The notes under the pieces: generated by a model
The model's input: only the letters and a program-made list of their open reading frames with translations
What the model was told of the DNA's origin: nothing
Database searches by the model: none
Shown: one piece after another, positions 32,857-41,948 of the stretch
Layout: the number at the start of each line of letters is the position of its first letter
How positions within the stretch are numbered: the stretch's first letter is position 1
Program-made: the position numbers and the translations under genes
Assembly (NCBI RefSeq): GCF_020544465.1
Contig: NZ_CP066126.1
Location: forward strand, 1,674,001-1,738,000
Length of the DNA stretch: 64,000 bases
Direction of reading: 5' to 3'
Source: Chromobacterium rhizoryzae
GTDB lineage: Bacteria; Pseudomonadota; Gammaproteobacteria; Burkholderiales; Chromobacteriaceae

Positions 32857-33423
32857 TTACCACAGCCGGTCGATGTCCCCCGGATGGAGCGCGATCTCGC
32901 AATCTTCGAAACGCGACGCCAGCCGCCTGGCCTTGTCGCTGAAAAAGCAGGCCATGGTCGCCTTGTCGAACTGGCTGCTGGGGAAGGGCGCGGCCGGCGT
33001 GCCGCCGATCAAGACGGCGCCCGGCAGTTCGCTCCAGCCGCAGCTTTGGTAAAAGCGCCGCAGGGGGCGGTCGCAAGTGAAGATGCCGAGATCGGCGCCG
33101 TTGGCCTGCATGGTTTCGCGCGCGGAGGCGGCCAGCAGCCGCCCCAGGCCGCGGCTGCGGTCCTCGGGCTGGGTGACCATGCAGCTGATGCCGCTGGCCT
33201 GGAAGTCCTCGCCGGCGTGGCGCAGCGTTTTGCTGAGGATGTCCAGCGCCGACAGCACCCGGCGGTTTTCCACCAGCAGCAGCGACAAGGGCGCGAGCGC
33301 CGGGTCGTGGATGGGCTCGGGCCCGACCGGCGGCTCCCCGGGCCAGGCCAGGTTTTGCAGCGCCAGCACTTGCATGCGCAGTTCCGCGGGCACTTCCGCT
33401 TCGGGGAAGATCAGTATCTCCAT
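32857..33423 (-). CDS. GNAT-family N-acetyltransferase
   Basis: 188 residues from ATG 33423. The acetyl-CoA loop is visible as QPEDRSRGLGRLLAASARETM (only partly matching RxxGxG/A), followed by LGIFTCDRPLRRFYQSCGW, the C-terminal GNAT strand-helix. The layout resembles aminoglycoside 2'-N-acetyltransferase-like GNATs, but the substrate cannot be inferred. It is divergent from the AraC-type gene with 79 bases between them. Confidence 0.8.
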   Translation of the reverse strand: MEILIFPEAEVPAELRMQVLALQNLAWPGEPPVGPEPIHDPALAPLSLLLVENRRVLSALDILSKTLRHAGEDFQASGISCMVTQPEDRSRGLGRLLAASARETMQANGADLGIFTCDRPLRRFYQSCGWSELPGAVLIGGTPAAPFPSSQFDKATMACFFSDKARRLASRFEDCEIALHPGDIDRLW

Positions 33424-33502
33424 CGGCTGGCTCTCCTCGCAATGGACGGGTATGGTCGAGCTATATGATAACAGCCGCCAAGGGCGCGGGAGAGAGACAG
33501 TC

Positions 33503-34279
33503 ATGGCGGAAACGACGGCCGGCCCGCGGGCGGCTTGGGATGCCGAGAGCCGGGCCACCTGGGAGGTGGCGCGGCGCTACCACGAATGCTGGCGCGCGCG
33601 CGACGCGCGGGCGGCGCTGGCCTTGTTTCATCTGGAGGTCGAATATTGCGATTTCTACCGCAATCTGACGCTGACTTACGCCGATTTGCCGGCCTATCTG
33701 GCCGAGAGCATGCCGGACGGCGGCAAGGAGAGTTTGCAGCACACCGACCGCATCCGCGTCGACGGCGACACCGCCTTCATCCAATACCGCTATGTGATCC
33801 GGCTGGCCTCCAGCGGCAAACTGGCCAGTTTTCAAGGCGGCGAGGCGATCCGGGTGCGGGATGGCCTGATCGTCTCCGTGCATGAGTACTGTACGCCGGT
33901 GCGTTTGAGCGGGGAGCGGACCGGCGATCGCATCGGTTTGAACCCGCAGCGGCTGGCGCGGCTGCTGGCGGACCTGCAAGCCTATTTCGCCGAACAGCGG
34001 CCCTATCTGGACTGCGAGCTGAGCCTGGGCCAGGTGGCGCAGGCCACCGGCTACACCCGCAATCAGATCTCCCACGTCTTGAACCAGGCGCTGGGCCTGA
34101 GCTTCTACGCCTGGCTCAATCAGCAGCGCGTCCGCCATCTGCTGGCGCTGCCGCGGCCGCCGGCCGCTCCGCTGGACATGGCCTTCGCCGTCGGCTTCAA
34201 GTCCGCCTCCACGTTCTACAAGGCTTTCCGTCTGGAAACCGGCACCACGCCGCAGCGCTACTTTTCCGCCGATTCCTAG
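33503..34279 (+). CDS. AraC-family regulator with NTF2/SnoaL-like sensor domain
   Basis: 258 residues. Residues ~15-125 form a SnoaL/NTF2-like cone (ATWEVARRYHECWRARDARA, LFHLEVEYCDFYRN, DTAFIQYRYVIR). Residues ~155-255 are an AraC HTH (LSLGQVAQATGYTRNQISHVL, VGFKSASTFYKAFRLETGTTPQRYF). AraC regulators usually carry cupin or other N-terminal domains, so an NTF2-like pocket as sensor is unusual. It precedes a polyamine-oxidase-like gene and a PotF-like gene in the same direction and may control them. Confidence 0.82.
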   Translation: MAETTAGPRAAWDAESRATWEVARRYHECWRARDARAALALFHLEVEYCDFYRNLTLTYADLPAYLAESMPDGGKESLQHTDRIRVDGDTAFIQYRYVIRLASSGKLASFQGGEAIRVRDGLIVSVHEYCTPVRLSGERTGDRIGLNPQRLARLLADLQAYFAEQRPYLDCELSLGQVAQATGYTRNQISHVLNQALGLSFYAWLNQQRVRHLLALPRPPAAPLDMAFAVGFKSASTFYKAFRLETGTTPQRYFSADS

Positions 34280-34365
34280 CGGTCCCGCGCGCACGACGCG
34301 GCGCGGGCGCCGGCTTAGTCTGTTCGGGTCCGCCCCAGGTTCGGGGCTATCGCCAAGGAGCATTC

Positions 34366-35769
34366 ATGGGGATCGAGTCCCAAGCTTGTCTGTGGCTGGA
34401 TCAAAGTCCCGCGGCGCGGTCCTGGCCGCCGTTGACGCAGTCGGCCCGCTGCGACGTGGCGGTGATCGGCGGCGGCTACACCGGCCTTTGGACGGCTTAC
34501 TACCTCAAGCGCATGGCGCCGGAGCTGGATGTGGCGGTGTTGGAGGCGGAAACCTGCGGCTACGGCGCGTCCGGACGCAACGGCGGCTGGCTGATAGGCG
34601 GGCTGGCCAATCAGGACGTCCATTTGCTCAGTCTGGACGGCGAGCGGCGCGAACACGCGCGGCGGCGGCTGTACGGCATCGTCGACGAAGTGGCCGCGGT
34701 GTTGGCGCGCGAAGGCGTCGAATGCGATTTTGCCCATGGTGGGGTGCTGTACGCGGCGGCGCGCTATCCGGAGCAGGAAGCGATGGGACGGAACTGGCTG
34801 CGCGAACTGCGGCGGGCGGGCCACGGCGAGGCCGACTTCCGTTGGCTGGACCGCGAGGAAGCCCGGGCGCAGCTGGGCGCGAGAGATGTGCGCGGCGGGG
34901 TGTTCTCCCCGCATTGCGCGGTGGTTCAGCCGGCCCGGCTGGCGCAAGGCCTGGCGCGGGCCGCGGCGCGGCTGGGCGTGCGCATTCACGAGCATAGCCC
35001 GGTGCGCCGGCTGGCTCCCGGAGTGGCGGGGCTGGACGGCTGCGACTTGAGCGCGGACGTCATCGTGCCGGCGCTGGAGGGCGCGGCCGGGCAATTTTCG
35101 CGCTTGGGCCGTTGCCTGCTGCCGGTGCAGAGCCTGCTGCTGGCCACCGAACCGCTGTCGGCGGCGCAGTGGGACGAGATCGGACTGGGGCGCCGCCAGG
35201 CTTTCGGCGATTTGAGCCGGATGGTGACTTACGGCCAACGCAGCGCGGACGGTCGCCTGGTGTTCGGCGCGCGCGGCGGTTACCGGCTGGGCGGCCGCGC
35301 GCAGTGGGACTTCGACCCTAACGGCGCCGAGTTCGCCTGGCGCGAGCGCTTGCTGCGTCGGCTGTTCCCTGCCTTGGGCGCGGCGGCGGCGCCCTACCGC
35401 TGGGGCGGCACGCTGGGCGTGGCGCGCGCTTTCACGCCCTACGCCTTGTTCGACCGGCGCGCCGGCATCGCCATGGCCGGCGGCTACGGCGGCGAGGGCG
35501 TGGGAGCCGCCAATCTGATGGGGCGCACGCTGGCGGAATTGATTCTGGAGCGCGACGGCGATCTGGCTTCCATGCCCTGGGTCATGCCGGAAGGGCGTTT
35601 GGAGCGGGTGCGCCGCTGGGCGCCGGAGCCGGTGCCGTGGCTGGGTTATCACCTGGTGCGCAGCGCTTACGGGCTGGAAGAGAAACTGTGCGCCGACGGG
35701 AGCGCGCCGGCCTGGGCCCGGCGCGGCGCGGGCAAGCTGGCGGCGGCCCTGGAGGCTTTGCTGGCCTGA
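34366..35769 (+). CDS. FAD-dependent oxidoreductase, PuuB-like
   Basis: 467 residues of the DAO fold. The FAD site VAVIGGGYTGLWTAYYLKR lies near residue 30 with GYGASGRNGGW next. The C-terminal half has RWGGTLGVARAFTPY and GGYGGEGVGAANLMGRTLAELI, typical of gamma-glutamylputrescine oxidase-type enzymes. It probably oxidises an amine or amino acid using FAD. It is followed 30 bases later by a PotF-like binding protein, which supports polyamine use. GGAG precedes ATG 34366. Confidence 0.82.
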   Translation: MGIESQACLWLDQSPAARSWPPLTQSARCDVAVIGGGYTGLWTAYYLKRMAPELDVAVLEAETCGYGASGRNGGWLIGGLANQDVHLLSLDGERREHARRRLYGIVDEVAAVLAREGVECDFAHGGVLYAAARYPEQEAMGRNWLRELRRAGHGEADFRWLDREEARAQLGARDVRGGVFSPHCAVVQPARLAQGLARAAARLGVRIHEHSPVRRLAPGVAGLDGCDLSADVIVPALEGAAGQFSRLGRCLLPVQSLLLATEPLSAAQWDEIGLGRRQAFGDLSRMVTYGQRSADGRLVFGARGGYRLGGRAQWDFDPNGAEFAWRERLLRRLFPALGAAAAPYRWGGTLGVARAFTPYALFDRRAGIAMAGGYGGEGVGAANLMGRTLAELILERDGDLASMPWVMPEGRLERVRRWAPEPVPWLGYHLVRSAYGLEEKLCADGSAPAWARRGAGKLAAALEALLA

Positions 35770-35799
35770 TGGCCGGCGCGCGATATCGGGAGAACATTC

Positions 35800-36897
35800 A
35801 TGTGGCGACGCATTGGGGTGGGGATCTGGGTCTGCTGCCTGGCCGTTCCGGCGCAGGCGGCCGAAGAGAAGGTGCTGAACGTCTACAACTGGAGTCATTA
35901 CATCGGCAAACAGACCTTGCGGCGTTTCGAGAGCGAGACCGGCATCAAGGTGCGTTACGACGTATACGACAGCAATGAAATCCTGCAAGGCAAATTGCTG
36001 ACCGGCCGCAGCGGCTACGATGTGGTGGGACCGTCGATGAGCTTCCTGGCCAATCAGCTGGCGGCGGGCGCCTTCCGGCCGCTGGACAAGGGCAAGCTGC
36101 CCAATTACCGCCAACTGGACCCGGCGCTGCTGCGGCAGCTGGCCGCGGCTGATCCCGGCAACCGTTACGCGCTGCCCTATCTGTGGGGCACCACCTCGGT
36201 GGCCATCGACGAAGACCGGGTGCGGCGGGCGCTGGGCGGCGCGCCGCCGCCGGCCGACGCGCTGGCCCTGTTGTTCGACCCGGCTTACGCGTCCAAGCTG
36301 CGCGGCTGCGGCGTTTCCATGATGATGTCCCCCAGCCAGGTGGCGGTGCAGGCCTTGATCTATCTGGGCAAGGACCCTGGCCGGAACCGGCCGGAGGATC
36401 TGCCCGCTGTCGCCGGCCTGCTGCGCGCGGTCCGGCCCTATGTGCGGGTGTTCACTTCCACGCCCATCAATGATCTGGTCAACGGCGAGCTCTGCGCGGC
36501 GATGATCTATTCCGGCGACGCCTACATCGCCGCGCGTCGCGCGGGCGAGGCCAAGAGCCCGCGCAAGATCCGCTACCTGCTGTCGCCCAAGGGCGCGGAG
36601 TTGTGGGTGGACACTTTCGCCATCCCCAAGGACGCGCCGCATCCGGACAACGCGCATCGCTTCCTCGATTTCATGATGCGGCCGGAGGTGATGGCGGAAA
36701 TCAGCAATGAATTGTTCTATCCCAACGCCTTGCCGGCGTCGCGGCCTTTGCTGGATGGCGCGCTGACGGCGGACCGCAACCTCTATCCGGACGCGGCCGG
36801 CATGAGCAAGCTGCGCGGCCAGGGACGGGTGCCGCCGGCGCTGCAAAGGGAGCGGGTGAGGCTGTTCAATCAGTTCAAGAACAATAGCTATCGCTGA
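35800..36897 (+). CDS. PotF-like polyamine-binding periplasmic protein
   Basis: 365 residues with a signal peptide (cleavage near AQAAEE, residue ~22). LNVYNWSHYIGKQTLRRFE, SGYDVVGPSM, YLWGTTSVAIDEDRV and EISNELFYPNALP match PotF/PotD proteins that bind putrescine or spermidine. No permease or ATPase genes adjoin it, so it may serve a transporter elsewhere or act as a sensor partner. Its 3' end overlaps the converging AraC gene by 23 bases. Confidence 0.87.
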   Translation: MWRRIGVGIWVCCLAVPAQAAEEKVLNVYNWSHYIGKQTLRRFESETGIKVRYDVYDSNEILQGKLLTGRSGYDVVGPSMSFLANQLAAGAFRPLDKGKLPNYRQLDPALLRQLAAADPGNRYALPYLWGTTSVAIDEDRVRRALGGAPPPADALALLFDPAYASKLRGCGVSMMMSPSQVAVQALIYLGKDPGRNRPEDLPAVAGLLRAVRPYVRVFTSTPINDLVNGELCAAMIYSGDAYIAARRAGEAKSPRKIRYLLSPKGAELWVDTFAIPKDAPHPDNAHRFLDFMMRPEVMAEISNELFYPNALPASRPLLDGALTADRNLYPDAAGMSKLRGQGRVPPALQRERVRLFNQFKNNSYR

Positions 36898-37705
36898 AGC
36901 GCTCCGAGGGCCGGCCCAGCAATTGGGCCGGCGTGCGGCCGAAAGTCTGTCGGAAGGCGGCGATGAAGGCGCTGGGGCTGTCGTAGCCGCAGCGCCAGGC
37001 GGCGGCGCCGACGGGCTGGCCGGCCGATAGATATTCCAGCGATTTCAACAGCCGCAGCCGACGGCGCCAGGCCTGGAAGCTGAGACCGGTCTGCTCCGGA
37101 AACAGACGGCTCAGGCTGCGCCCGCTGAGGCCGGCCCATTGCGCCCAGTCGTCGCGCGAGCGCGGGTCTTCGGGGGCCTCCGTCAGCGCGTCGGCGACCC
37201 GGCGCGCGCGCCGGTCTTGCGGCAAGGGCAGGCTCAGGCGCAAGGGCGGGCAGTGTTCCAATTCATCCAGCAAGACCTCCAGCAGCCGCAGCTCTCTGGG
37301 AAGGGGCGGCGTGGAAAAATCCAGCGCGCGCCGCATGATGGCGGGCGGCAGCGCGTCGCAGGAGATGGCTTGCGCGTCGGCCGGCAGCCGCGCGCAGGCC
37401 GCGGCGGCGAAGTGCAGGCTGATGCCGTCTATCAGGCCGTGGCGGTGCGAGGCGTGGCGCACGCCGGGAGGAATCCAGGCCAGGTGGCCGGGCGGCAGCC
37501 AGAGCCGGCCGCCGTCGGTGGCGATGTTCAGCACGCCGCGGCGCAGCAAGCTGAGCTGGCCGCTGTCATGGCTGTGCCAGGCTTCGGGGTCGGCGTCGTC
37601 GTGACGGATGCGGGCGGCGGCGAGCAGCATGGTTTGGCCTATTTGAGATATTGGATGACATTGTAGCGATAACGCGCCATCGGCGCCGGGACGGATACTG
37701 GCCAT
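36875..37705 (-). CDS. AraC-family regulator with cupin sensor domain
   Basis: About 276 residues from the ATG chosen at 37705; 37777, 37738 and 37630 are alternative starts with no clear ribosome site to decide. The N-terminal half is an AraC-type cupin (WHSHDSGQLSLLRRGVLNI, LPPGHLAWIPPGVRHASHRHG). The C-terminal ~100 residues are the HTH (LSGRSLSRLFPEQTGLSFQAW, GYDSPSAFIAAFRQTFGRTPAQ). It is divergent from the NTF2-like gene at 37772, a likely target. Confidence 0.85.
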   Translation of the reverse strand: MASIRPGADGALSLQCHPISQIGQTMLLAAARIRHDDADPEAWHSHDSGQLSLLRRGVLNIATDGGRLWLPPGHLAWIPPGVRHASHRHGLIDGISLHFAAAACARLPADAQAISCDALPPAIMRRALDFSTPPLPRELRLLEVLLDELEHCPPLRLSLPLPQDRRARRVADALTEAPEDPRSRDDWAQWAGLSGRSLSRLFPEQTGLSFQAWRRRLRLLKSLEYLSAGQPVGAAAWRCGYDSPSAFIAAFRQTFGRTPAQLLGRPSERFSDSYCS

Positions 37706-37771
37706 TGTGGCGGGACGGGCTTCGGCCGCGCCGCCCATCGTCGATATCACCCCTCTATAAGGAGTCAAACC

Positions 37772-38167
37772 ATGCAAGACAGCGCTATCGCCGTGGTGCG
37801 CGAATTATTCGAATACGCATTGCTGCGCCCGGAACTGGACGAAAACCGTTTGGCGAAGCTGGTCCATCCCGATTATCGCCAGCAGGCGGACGGCCGCAGC
37901 TTGGATTACGCCGATTTCATCAAGCATTTGCGCCATCTGAAGCAGACGTGCAGCCGGGTCGATCTTGAAATCCTGAGCTGGGCGGAGCAGGGCGAGCGCG
38001 TGTTCACTCGCCATCGCGTCGCCGCGGACAAGCGGGACGGCGGCCGGGTGAGCATGCTGGTCATCGCCGAATTCCGCGTGCGCGACGGCATGGTGCGCGC
38101 CTGCGACGAACTGACGCATATGCTGAGCGGAACGACCGAGGACCGGGATCTGGGGTCCCGCCACTGA
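37772..38167 (+). CDS. NTF2/SnoaL-like protein
   Basis: 131 residues: AIAVVRELFEYALLRPELDE, LVHPDYRQQADGRSLDYADF, VFTRHRVAADKRDGG and AEFRVRDGMVRACDELTHML give the SnoaL-like cone fold. Such proteins are small isomerases, hydrolases or ligand binders; the substrate is unknown. An AGGAG site precedes the ATG. It is divergent from the cupin-AraC gene. Confidence 0.8.
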   Translation: MQDSAIAVVRELFEYALLRPELDENRLAKLVHPDYRQQADGRSLDYADFIKHLRHLKQTCSRVDLEILSWAEQGERVFTRHRVAADKRDGGRVSMLVIAEFRVRDGMVRACDELTHMLSGTTEDRDLGSRH

Positions 38168-38328
38168 TGCGGGCTTGACCGGGTTCGCAAGCGCCCGGCG
38201 GCCTGCCGGGGCGGATCGTCGTCCTGGAGGCCGTTGAAGTCCGCGGCGCTTCGTGAGACGCGGCGCGGCGAGTGCCGCTTATTGGGGCTTCGTCATCCCG
38301 GAGCGGATGGCGGCGCAGCGGCGAGGGC

Positions 38329-38357
38329 AAAAAAAATGGACCCGGCGGGTCCATTTT
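38329..38357 (-). terminator. intrinsic terminator of fabI
   Basis: AAAATGGACCC, loop GGC and GGGTCCATTTT, with an A-run on the left giving T-rich RNA on the minus strand. It lies ~20 bases past the fabI stop. The 160 bases between it and the NTF2-like gene hold nothing recognisable. Confidence 0.85.
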
Positions 38358-38375
38358 CATTTGGAGGCGATCGAA

Positions 38376-39164
38376 TCAGGCTTCCGGCACATTCAGCGAG
38401 TTGATGCTGAAGCCGGCGTCGACATAAGTGATTTCGCCGGTGATGCCCGAGGACAGATTGGACAGCAGGAAGGCGGCGGTATTGCCCACTTCCTCGGTGG
38501 TGACGTTGCGGCGCAGACAGGATTGTCCGGCGGCCATGGCCAGCAGCTTGGAGAAGCCGGAAATGCCGGCGGCGGCCAGGGTCTTGATCGGGCCGGCGGA
38601 AATGCCGTTGACGCGGATGCCGTCCTTGCCCAGGCTGGCGGCCATGAAGCGCACCGAGGCTTCCAGGCTGGCCTTGGCCAGGCCCATCACATTGTAGTTG
38701 GGGATTGCGCGCACCGCGCCCAGGTAGGACAGGGTCAGCAAGGCGGCGTTGCGGCCCTGCATCATCGGGCGCGCGGCCTTGGCCAGCGCCGGGAAGCTGT
38801 AGGCGGACACATCGTGGGCGGTCTGGAAGGCTTCGCGGCTCAGCGCGTCCAGGAAGTCGCCTTCCAGCGATTCGCGCGGGGCGAAGGCGATGGCGTGGAC
38901 CAGGCCGTCCAGGCCGTCCCATTCCTTGCCGAGATCGGCGAACAATTTATTGATTTCTTCGTCGTTCTGCACGTCGCAGCGGAAAACCAGCTTGGAGCCG
39001 AAATCCGCGGCCATTTCACGCACGCGGTCTTCCAGTTTGTCCACCACATAGGTGAACGCCAGTTCCGCGCCTTCGCGATGACAGGCCTGGGCAATGCCGT
39101 AAGCGATGGAGCGGTTGGAGATCATGCCGGTAATCAGAATCTTTTTGCCTTGCAGAAAGCCCAT
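38376..39164 (-). CDS. fabI: enoyl-[acyl-carrier-protein] reductase (NADH)
   Basis: 262 residues, the E. coli length. MGFLQGKKILITGMISNRSIAYGIA is the NADH-binding start (read in parts), and LTLSYLGAVRAIPNYNVMGLAK contains the active-site Tyr-x6-Lys. FabI completes each fatty-acid elongation cycle. ATG 39164 is the family start; the frame extends far upstream without homology. Confidence 0.96.
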   Translation of the reverse strand: MGFLQGKKILITGMISNRSIAYGIAQACHREGAELAFTYVVDKLEDRVREMAADFGSKLVFRCDVQNDEEINKLFADLGKEWDGLDGLVHAIAFAPRESLEGDFLDALSREAFQTAHDVSAYSFPALAKAARPMMQGRNAALLTLSYLGAVRAIPNYNVMGLAKASLEASVRFMAASLGKDGIRVNGISAGPIKTLAAAGISGFSKLLAMAAGQSCLRRNVTTEEVGNTAAFLLSNLSSGITGEITYVDAGFSINSLNVPEA

Positions 39165-39389
39165 TTGGAGTCCTTCTCGGAATAAACAGCTGCGCATTAT
39201 ACCGAAGCCGGGGCGTTTCAGCAGCGGCATTGTCGGCCAGGTCGGACGCTTTCCGGTGGTATATAAGGAAAGAGCGAAGCGCGGAGCGCGCCGCGCACGC
39301 CGGATTTCCGGTTGCCCCGGCACTCCGCGCTTGCTACCATCACACATCAATTGCAGTAGTTGCGCCACCATATAAATAGCGAGGAAACC

Positions 39390-39716
39390 ATGAGCGATCT
39401 GATCCACCACGTAAGCGATGACAGTTTCGATACCGATGTTCTGAAAGCCGACCTGCCGGTGCTGGTCGATTACTGGGCCGAGTGGTGTGGTCCGTGCAAG
39501 ATGATCGCTCCCATCCTGGACGAAGTGGCCAAGGAATACGAAGGCCGCCTGAAAGTGGTCAAGCTGAACATCGACCAGAACGAGCTGACGCCGCCGAAAT
39601 TCGGCATCCGCGGCATCCCGACGCTGATGATTTTCAAGGACGGCCAGGTTGCCGCCACCAAGGTGGGCGCGCTGGCCAAGAGCCAGTTGACCGCCTTCAT
39701 TGACAGCCAACTGTAA
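39390..39716 (+). CDS. trxA: thioredoxin
   Basis: 108 residues with VDYWAEWCGPCKMIAP carrying the WCGPC redox site and GIRGIPTLMIF with the cis-proline. It reduces protein disulfides in the cytoplasm. GAGGA lies seven bases before the ATG, and TATAAAT upstream may be its -10 element. The trxA-rho order is conserved in many proteobacteria. Confidence 0.97.
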   Translation: MSDLIHHVSDDSFDTDVLKADLPVLVDYWAEWCGPCKMIAPILDEVAKEYEGRLKVVKLNIDQNELTPPKFGIRGIPTLMIFKDGQVAATKVGALAKSQLTAFIDSQL

Positions 39717-39839
39717 AGCGTCTATTCTCCAGCAAAATCTCAAAACGGGTAGCGATTGACGCGTTGCCCGTTCCATTTTTACGCCACCCTCCGAATTCAG
39801 CGTTCCGCTAAATCGTTACCGAGTCGACCTACGGCTGCT

Positions 39840-41096
39840 ATGCACTTATCTGATCTAAAACATCTTCATGTTTCCGAACTCGTTGAAATGGCCATTTCCA
39901 ACGAGATCGACGGGGCCAACCGACTGCGCAAGCAGGACTTGATCTTCGCCTTGCTGAAAAACCAGGCCAAAAAAGGCGAGAGCATTTTCGGTGAAGGTAC
40001 CCTGGAAGTGCTGCCGGACGGTTTCGGTTTCCTGCGCAGCCCGGACACCTCCTACCTGGCCGGCCCGGACGACATCTATGTCAGCCCGTCGCAGATTCGT
40101 CGCTTCAACCTGCATACCGGCGATTCGATCGAAGGCGAGATCCGCACCCCGAAAGACGGCGAGCGTTACTTCGCGCTGGTCAAGGTGGACAAGGTCAACG
40201 GCGAAGCGCCGGAGAACTCCAAGCACAAGATTCTGTTCGAGAACCTGACGCCGCTGTTCCCCACCGAGCAGTTCAAGCTGGAACGCGACATCCGCGCCGA
40301 AGAGAACATCACCGGCCGCATCATCGACCTGATCTCGCCGATAGGCAAAGGTCAGCGCGGCCTGCTGGTGGCGCCGCCGAAGTCCGGCAAGACCGTGATG
40401 CTGCAGCACATCGCCCACGCCATCACCGCCAACCATCCGGAAGCGGTGCTGATCGTGTTGCTGATCGACGAGCGTCCGGAGGAAGTGACCGAGATGCAGC
40501 GTTCGGTCAAGGGCGAAGTGGTGTCTTCCACCTTCGACGAGCCGGCCACCCGCCACGTGCAAGTGGCCGAGATGGTGATCGAGAAGGCCAAGCGCCTGGT
40601 GGAACACAAAAAGGACGTGGTGATCCTGCTGGACTCCATCACCCGTCTGGCGCGCGCCTACAACACCGTGGTGCCGGCCTCCGGCAAGGTGCTGACCGGC
40701 GGCGTGGACGCCAACGCGCTGCAGCGCCCGAAGCGCTTTTTCGGCGCCGCGCGCAATGTGGAAGAGGGCGGCAGCCTGACCATCATCGCCACCGCGCTGA
40801 TCGATACCGGCAGCCGCATGGACGATGTGATCTATGAAGAATTCAAGGGCACCGGCAACAGCGAAATCCATCTGGAACGCCGCATGGCCGAGAAGCGCAT
40901 CTTCCCGGCGCTGAACATCAACCGTTCCGGCACCCGTCGCGAAGAGCTGCTGATTCCGCAGGACCAATTGCAGCGCATCTGGGTACTGCGCAAGCTGCTC
41001 TACCCGATGGACGATCTGGAGGCGATGGAATTCCTGCAGGACAAGATCAAGGCCACCAAGTCGAACCAACAGTTCTTCGACTCGATGCGCCGCTGA
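39840..41096 (+). CDS. rho: transcription termination factor Rho
   Basis: 418 residues. The N-terminal RNA-binding cold-shock-like domain (LPDGFGFLRSPDTSYL) is followed by the ATPase with Walker A APPKSGKTVML, Walker B VVILLDSITRLARAYN and the Q/R-loops (GVDANALQRPKRFFGAARN). The hexamer ends transcription at rut sites. ATG 39840 gives the standard start MHLSDLK. The 123-base leader may allow autoregulation as in E. coli, but nothing specific was seen. Confidence 0.98.
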   Translation: MHLSDLKHLHVSELVEMAISNEIDGANRLRKQDLIFALLKNQAKKGESIFGEGTLEVLPDGFGFLRSPDTSYLAGPDDIYVSPSQIRRFNLHTGDSIEGEIRTPKDGERYFALVKVDKVNGEAPENSKHKILFENLTPLFPTEQFKLERDIRAEENITGRIIDLISPIGKGQRGLLVAPPKSGKTVMLQHIAHAITANHPEAVLIVLLIDERPEEVTEMQRSVKGEVVSSTFDEPATRHVQVAEMVIEKAKRLVEHKKDVVILLDSITRLARAYNTVVPASGKVLTGGVDANALQRPKRFFGAARNVEEGGSLTIIATALIDTGSRMDDVIYEEFKGTGNSEIHLERRMAEKRIFPALNINRSGTRREELLIPQDQLQRIWVLRKLLYPMDDLEAMEFLQDKIKATKSNQQFFDSMRR

Positions 41097-41113
41097 GCGG
41101 AAATGCTCGCAAG

Positions 41114-41144
41114 AATGCCAGGCTGCCAGCCTGGCATTTTTTTT
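41114..41144 (+). terminator. intrinsic terminator 1 after rho
   Basis: AATGCCAGGC (41114-41123), loop TGCCA and GCCTGGCATT (41129-41138), then a run of T to 41144. Confidence 0.92.
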
Positions 41145-41145
41145 G

Positions 41146-41190
41146 CCCGCGTCGGCCGGCGTCGTTCAGGCGCCGGCGCGCGGGTTTTTT
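41146..41190 (+). terminator. intrinsic terminator 2 after rho
   Basis: CCCGCG and inner CCGGCG pair with CGCCGG and CGCGGG across a nine-base loop, followed by six T. It starts two bases after terminator 1, so rho has two terminators in tandem. Confidence 0.75.
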
Positions 41191-41300
41191 GTTAATACCG
41201 ATGGCGGCGCCGACAGCGGGGCCGCGATTTGGCCTAAGATGGAGCAAGAACATCGCCGGCGCGTTGGCCCGGCGAGCGGATGACGGCAGGGGACAATAAA

Positions 41301-41948
41301 ATGTGGTCGATGGAGGCGGGAGAAGCGGCCGACTGGATTGCCGGTCGGCTGTCGGCTTATGACTTTACCGGCAGGGTGGGCGATTTCAGCTTCCGTCCGG
41401 CCGACGGCGGGCTGCGGCCGGCGGCGGTGCTGGTGCCGCTGGTGTGGCGGCACGAGGGGCCGACGGTGATGTTGACCCGTCGCGCGGAGAACCTGCCGGC
41501 GCACGCCGGCCAGGTCAGCTTTCCGGGCGGCAAGCTGGAGCGGGACGACGGTTCGGCCGAGCGCGCCGCGCTGCGCGAAACGCGGGAGGAGACCGGGCTG
41601 GCGGAAAGCCATGTCCGGCTGCTGGGCCGCTTGCCGGATTATGTGACGATTACCGGCTTCGTGGTGACGCCGGTGGTGGGCCTGGTGTTGCCGCCGTTCG
41701 AACTCAGCCCGGAGCCGGGCGAGGTGGCCGAGGTGTTCGAGGCGCCGCTGCCGCTGCTGATGGATACCGGCGCTTACCAGCGCCACAGCCATCAGGGCGA
41801 CGACGGCCAGCTGCGGGCCTATCTGTCGCTGGATTGGCAGCGCCACCGCATCTGGGGCGCCACCGCGGCGATGTTGTGGCTGCTGTCCGACGCCTTGGGC
41901 GTGGCCGGGCAGGAGCCGCCGCCGTTCAGATCATGTCCAGATCGTTGA
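41301..41948 (+). CDS. Nudix hydrolase, coenzyme A pyrophosphatase-like
   Basis: 215 residues. The Nudix box GGKLERDDGSAERAALRETR plus EETGL fits Gx5Ex7REUxEExGU, and the preceding LPAHAGQVSFPGG fits the CoA-specific UPF0035 motif. Likely cleaves CoA or oxidised CoA. ATG 41301 is preferred over 41280 because AGGGGA lies eight bases before it. Its 3' end overlaps the converging cyclase gene by 23 bases. Confidence 0.88.
   Translation: MWSMEAGEAADWIAGRLSAYDFTGRVGDFSFRPADGGLRPAAVLVPLVWRHEGPTVMLTRRAENLPAHAGQVSFPGGKLERDDGSAERAALRETREETGLAESHVRLLGRLPDYVTITGFVVTPVVGLVLPPFELSPEPGEVAEVFEAPLPLLMDTGAYQRHSHQGDDGQLRAYLSLDWQRHRIWGATAAMLWLLSDALGVAGQEPPPFRSCPDR

Noticed and set aside
36875..36897. Two convergent gene pairs (also 41926-41948) overlapping by exactly 23 bases
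   Set aside because: The sequences of the two overlaps are unrelated, so the equal length looks like coincidence.
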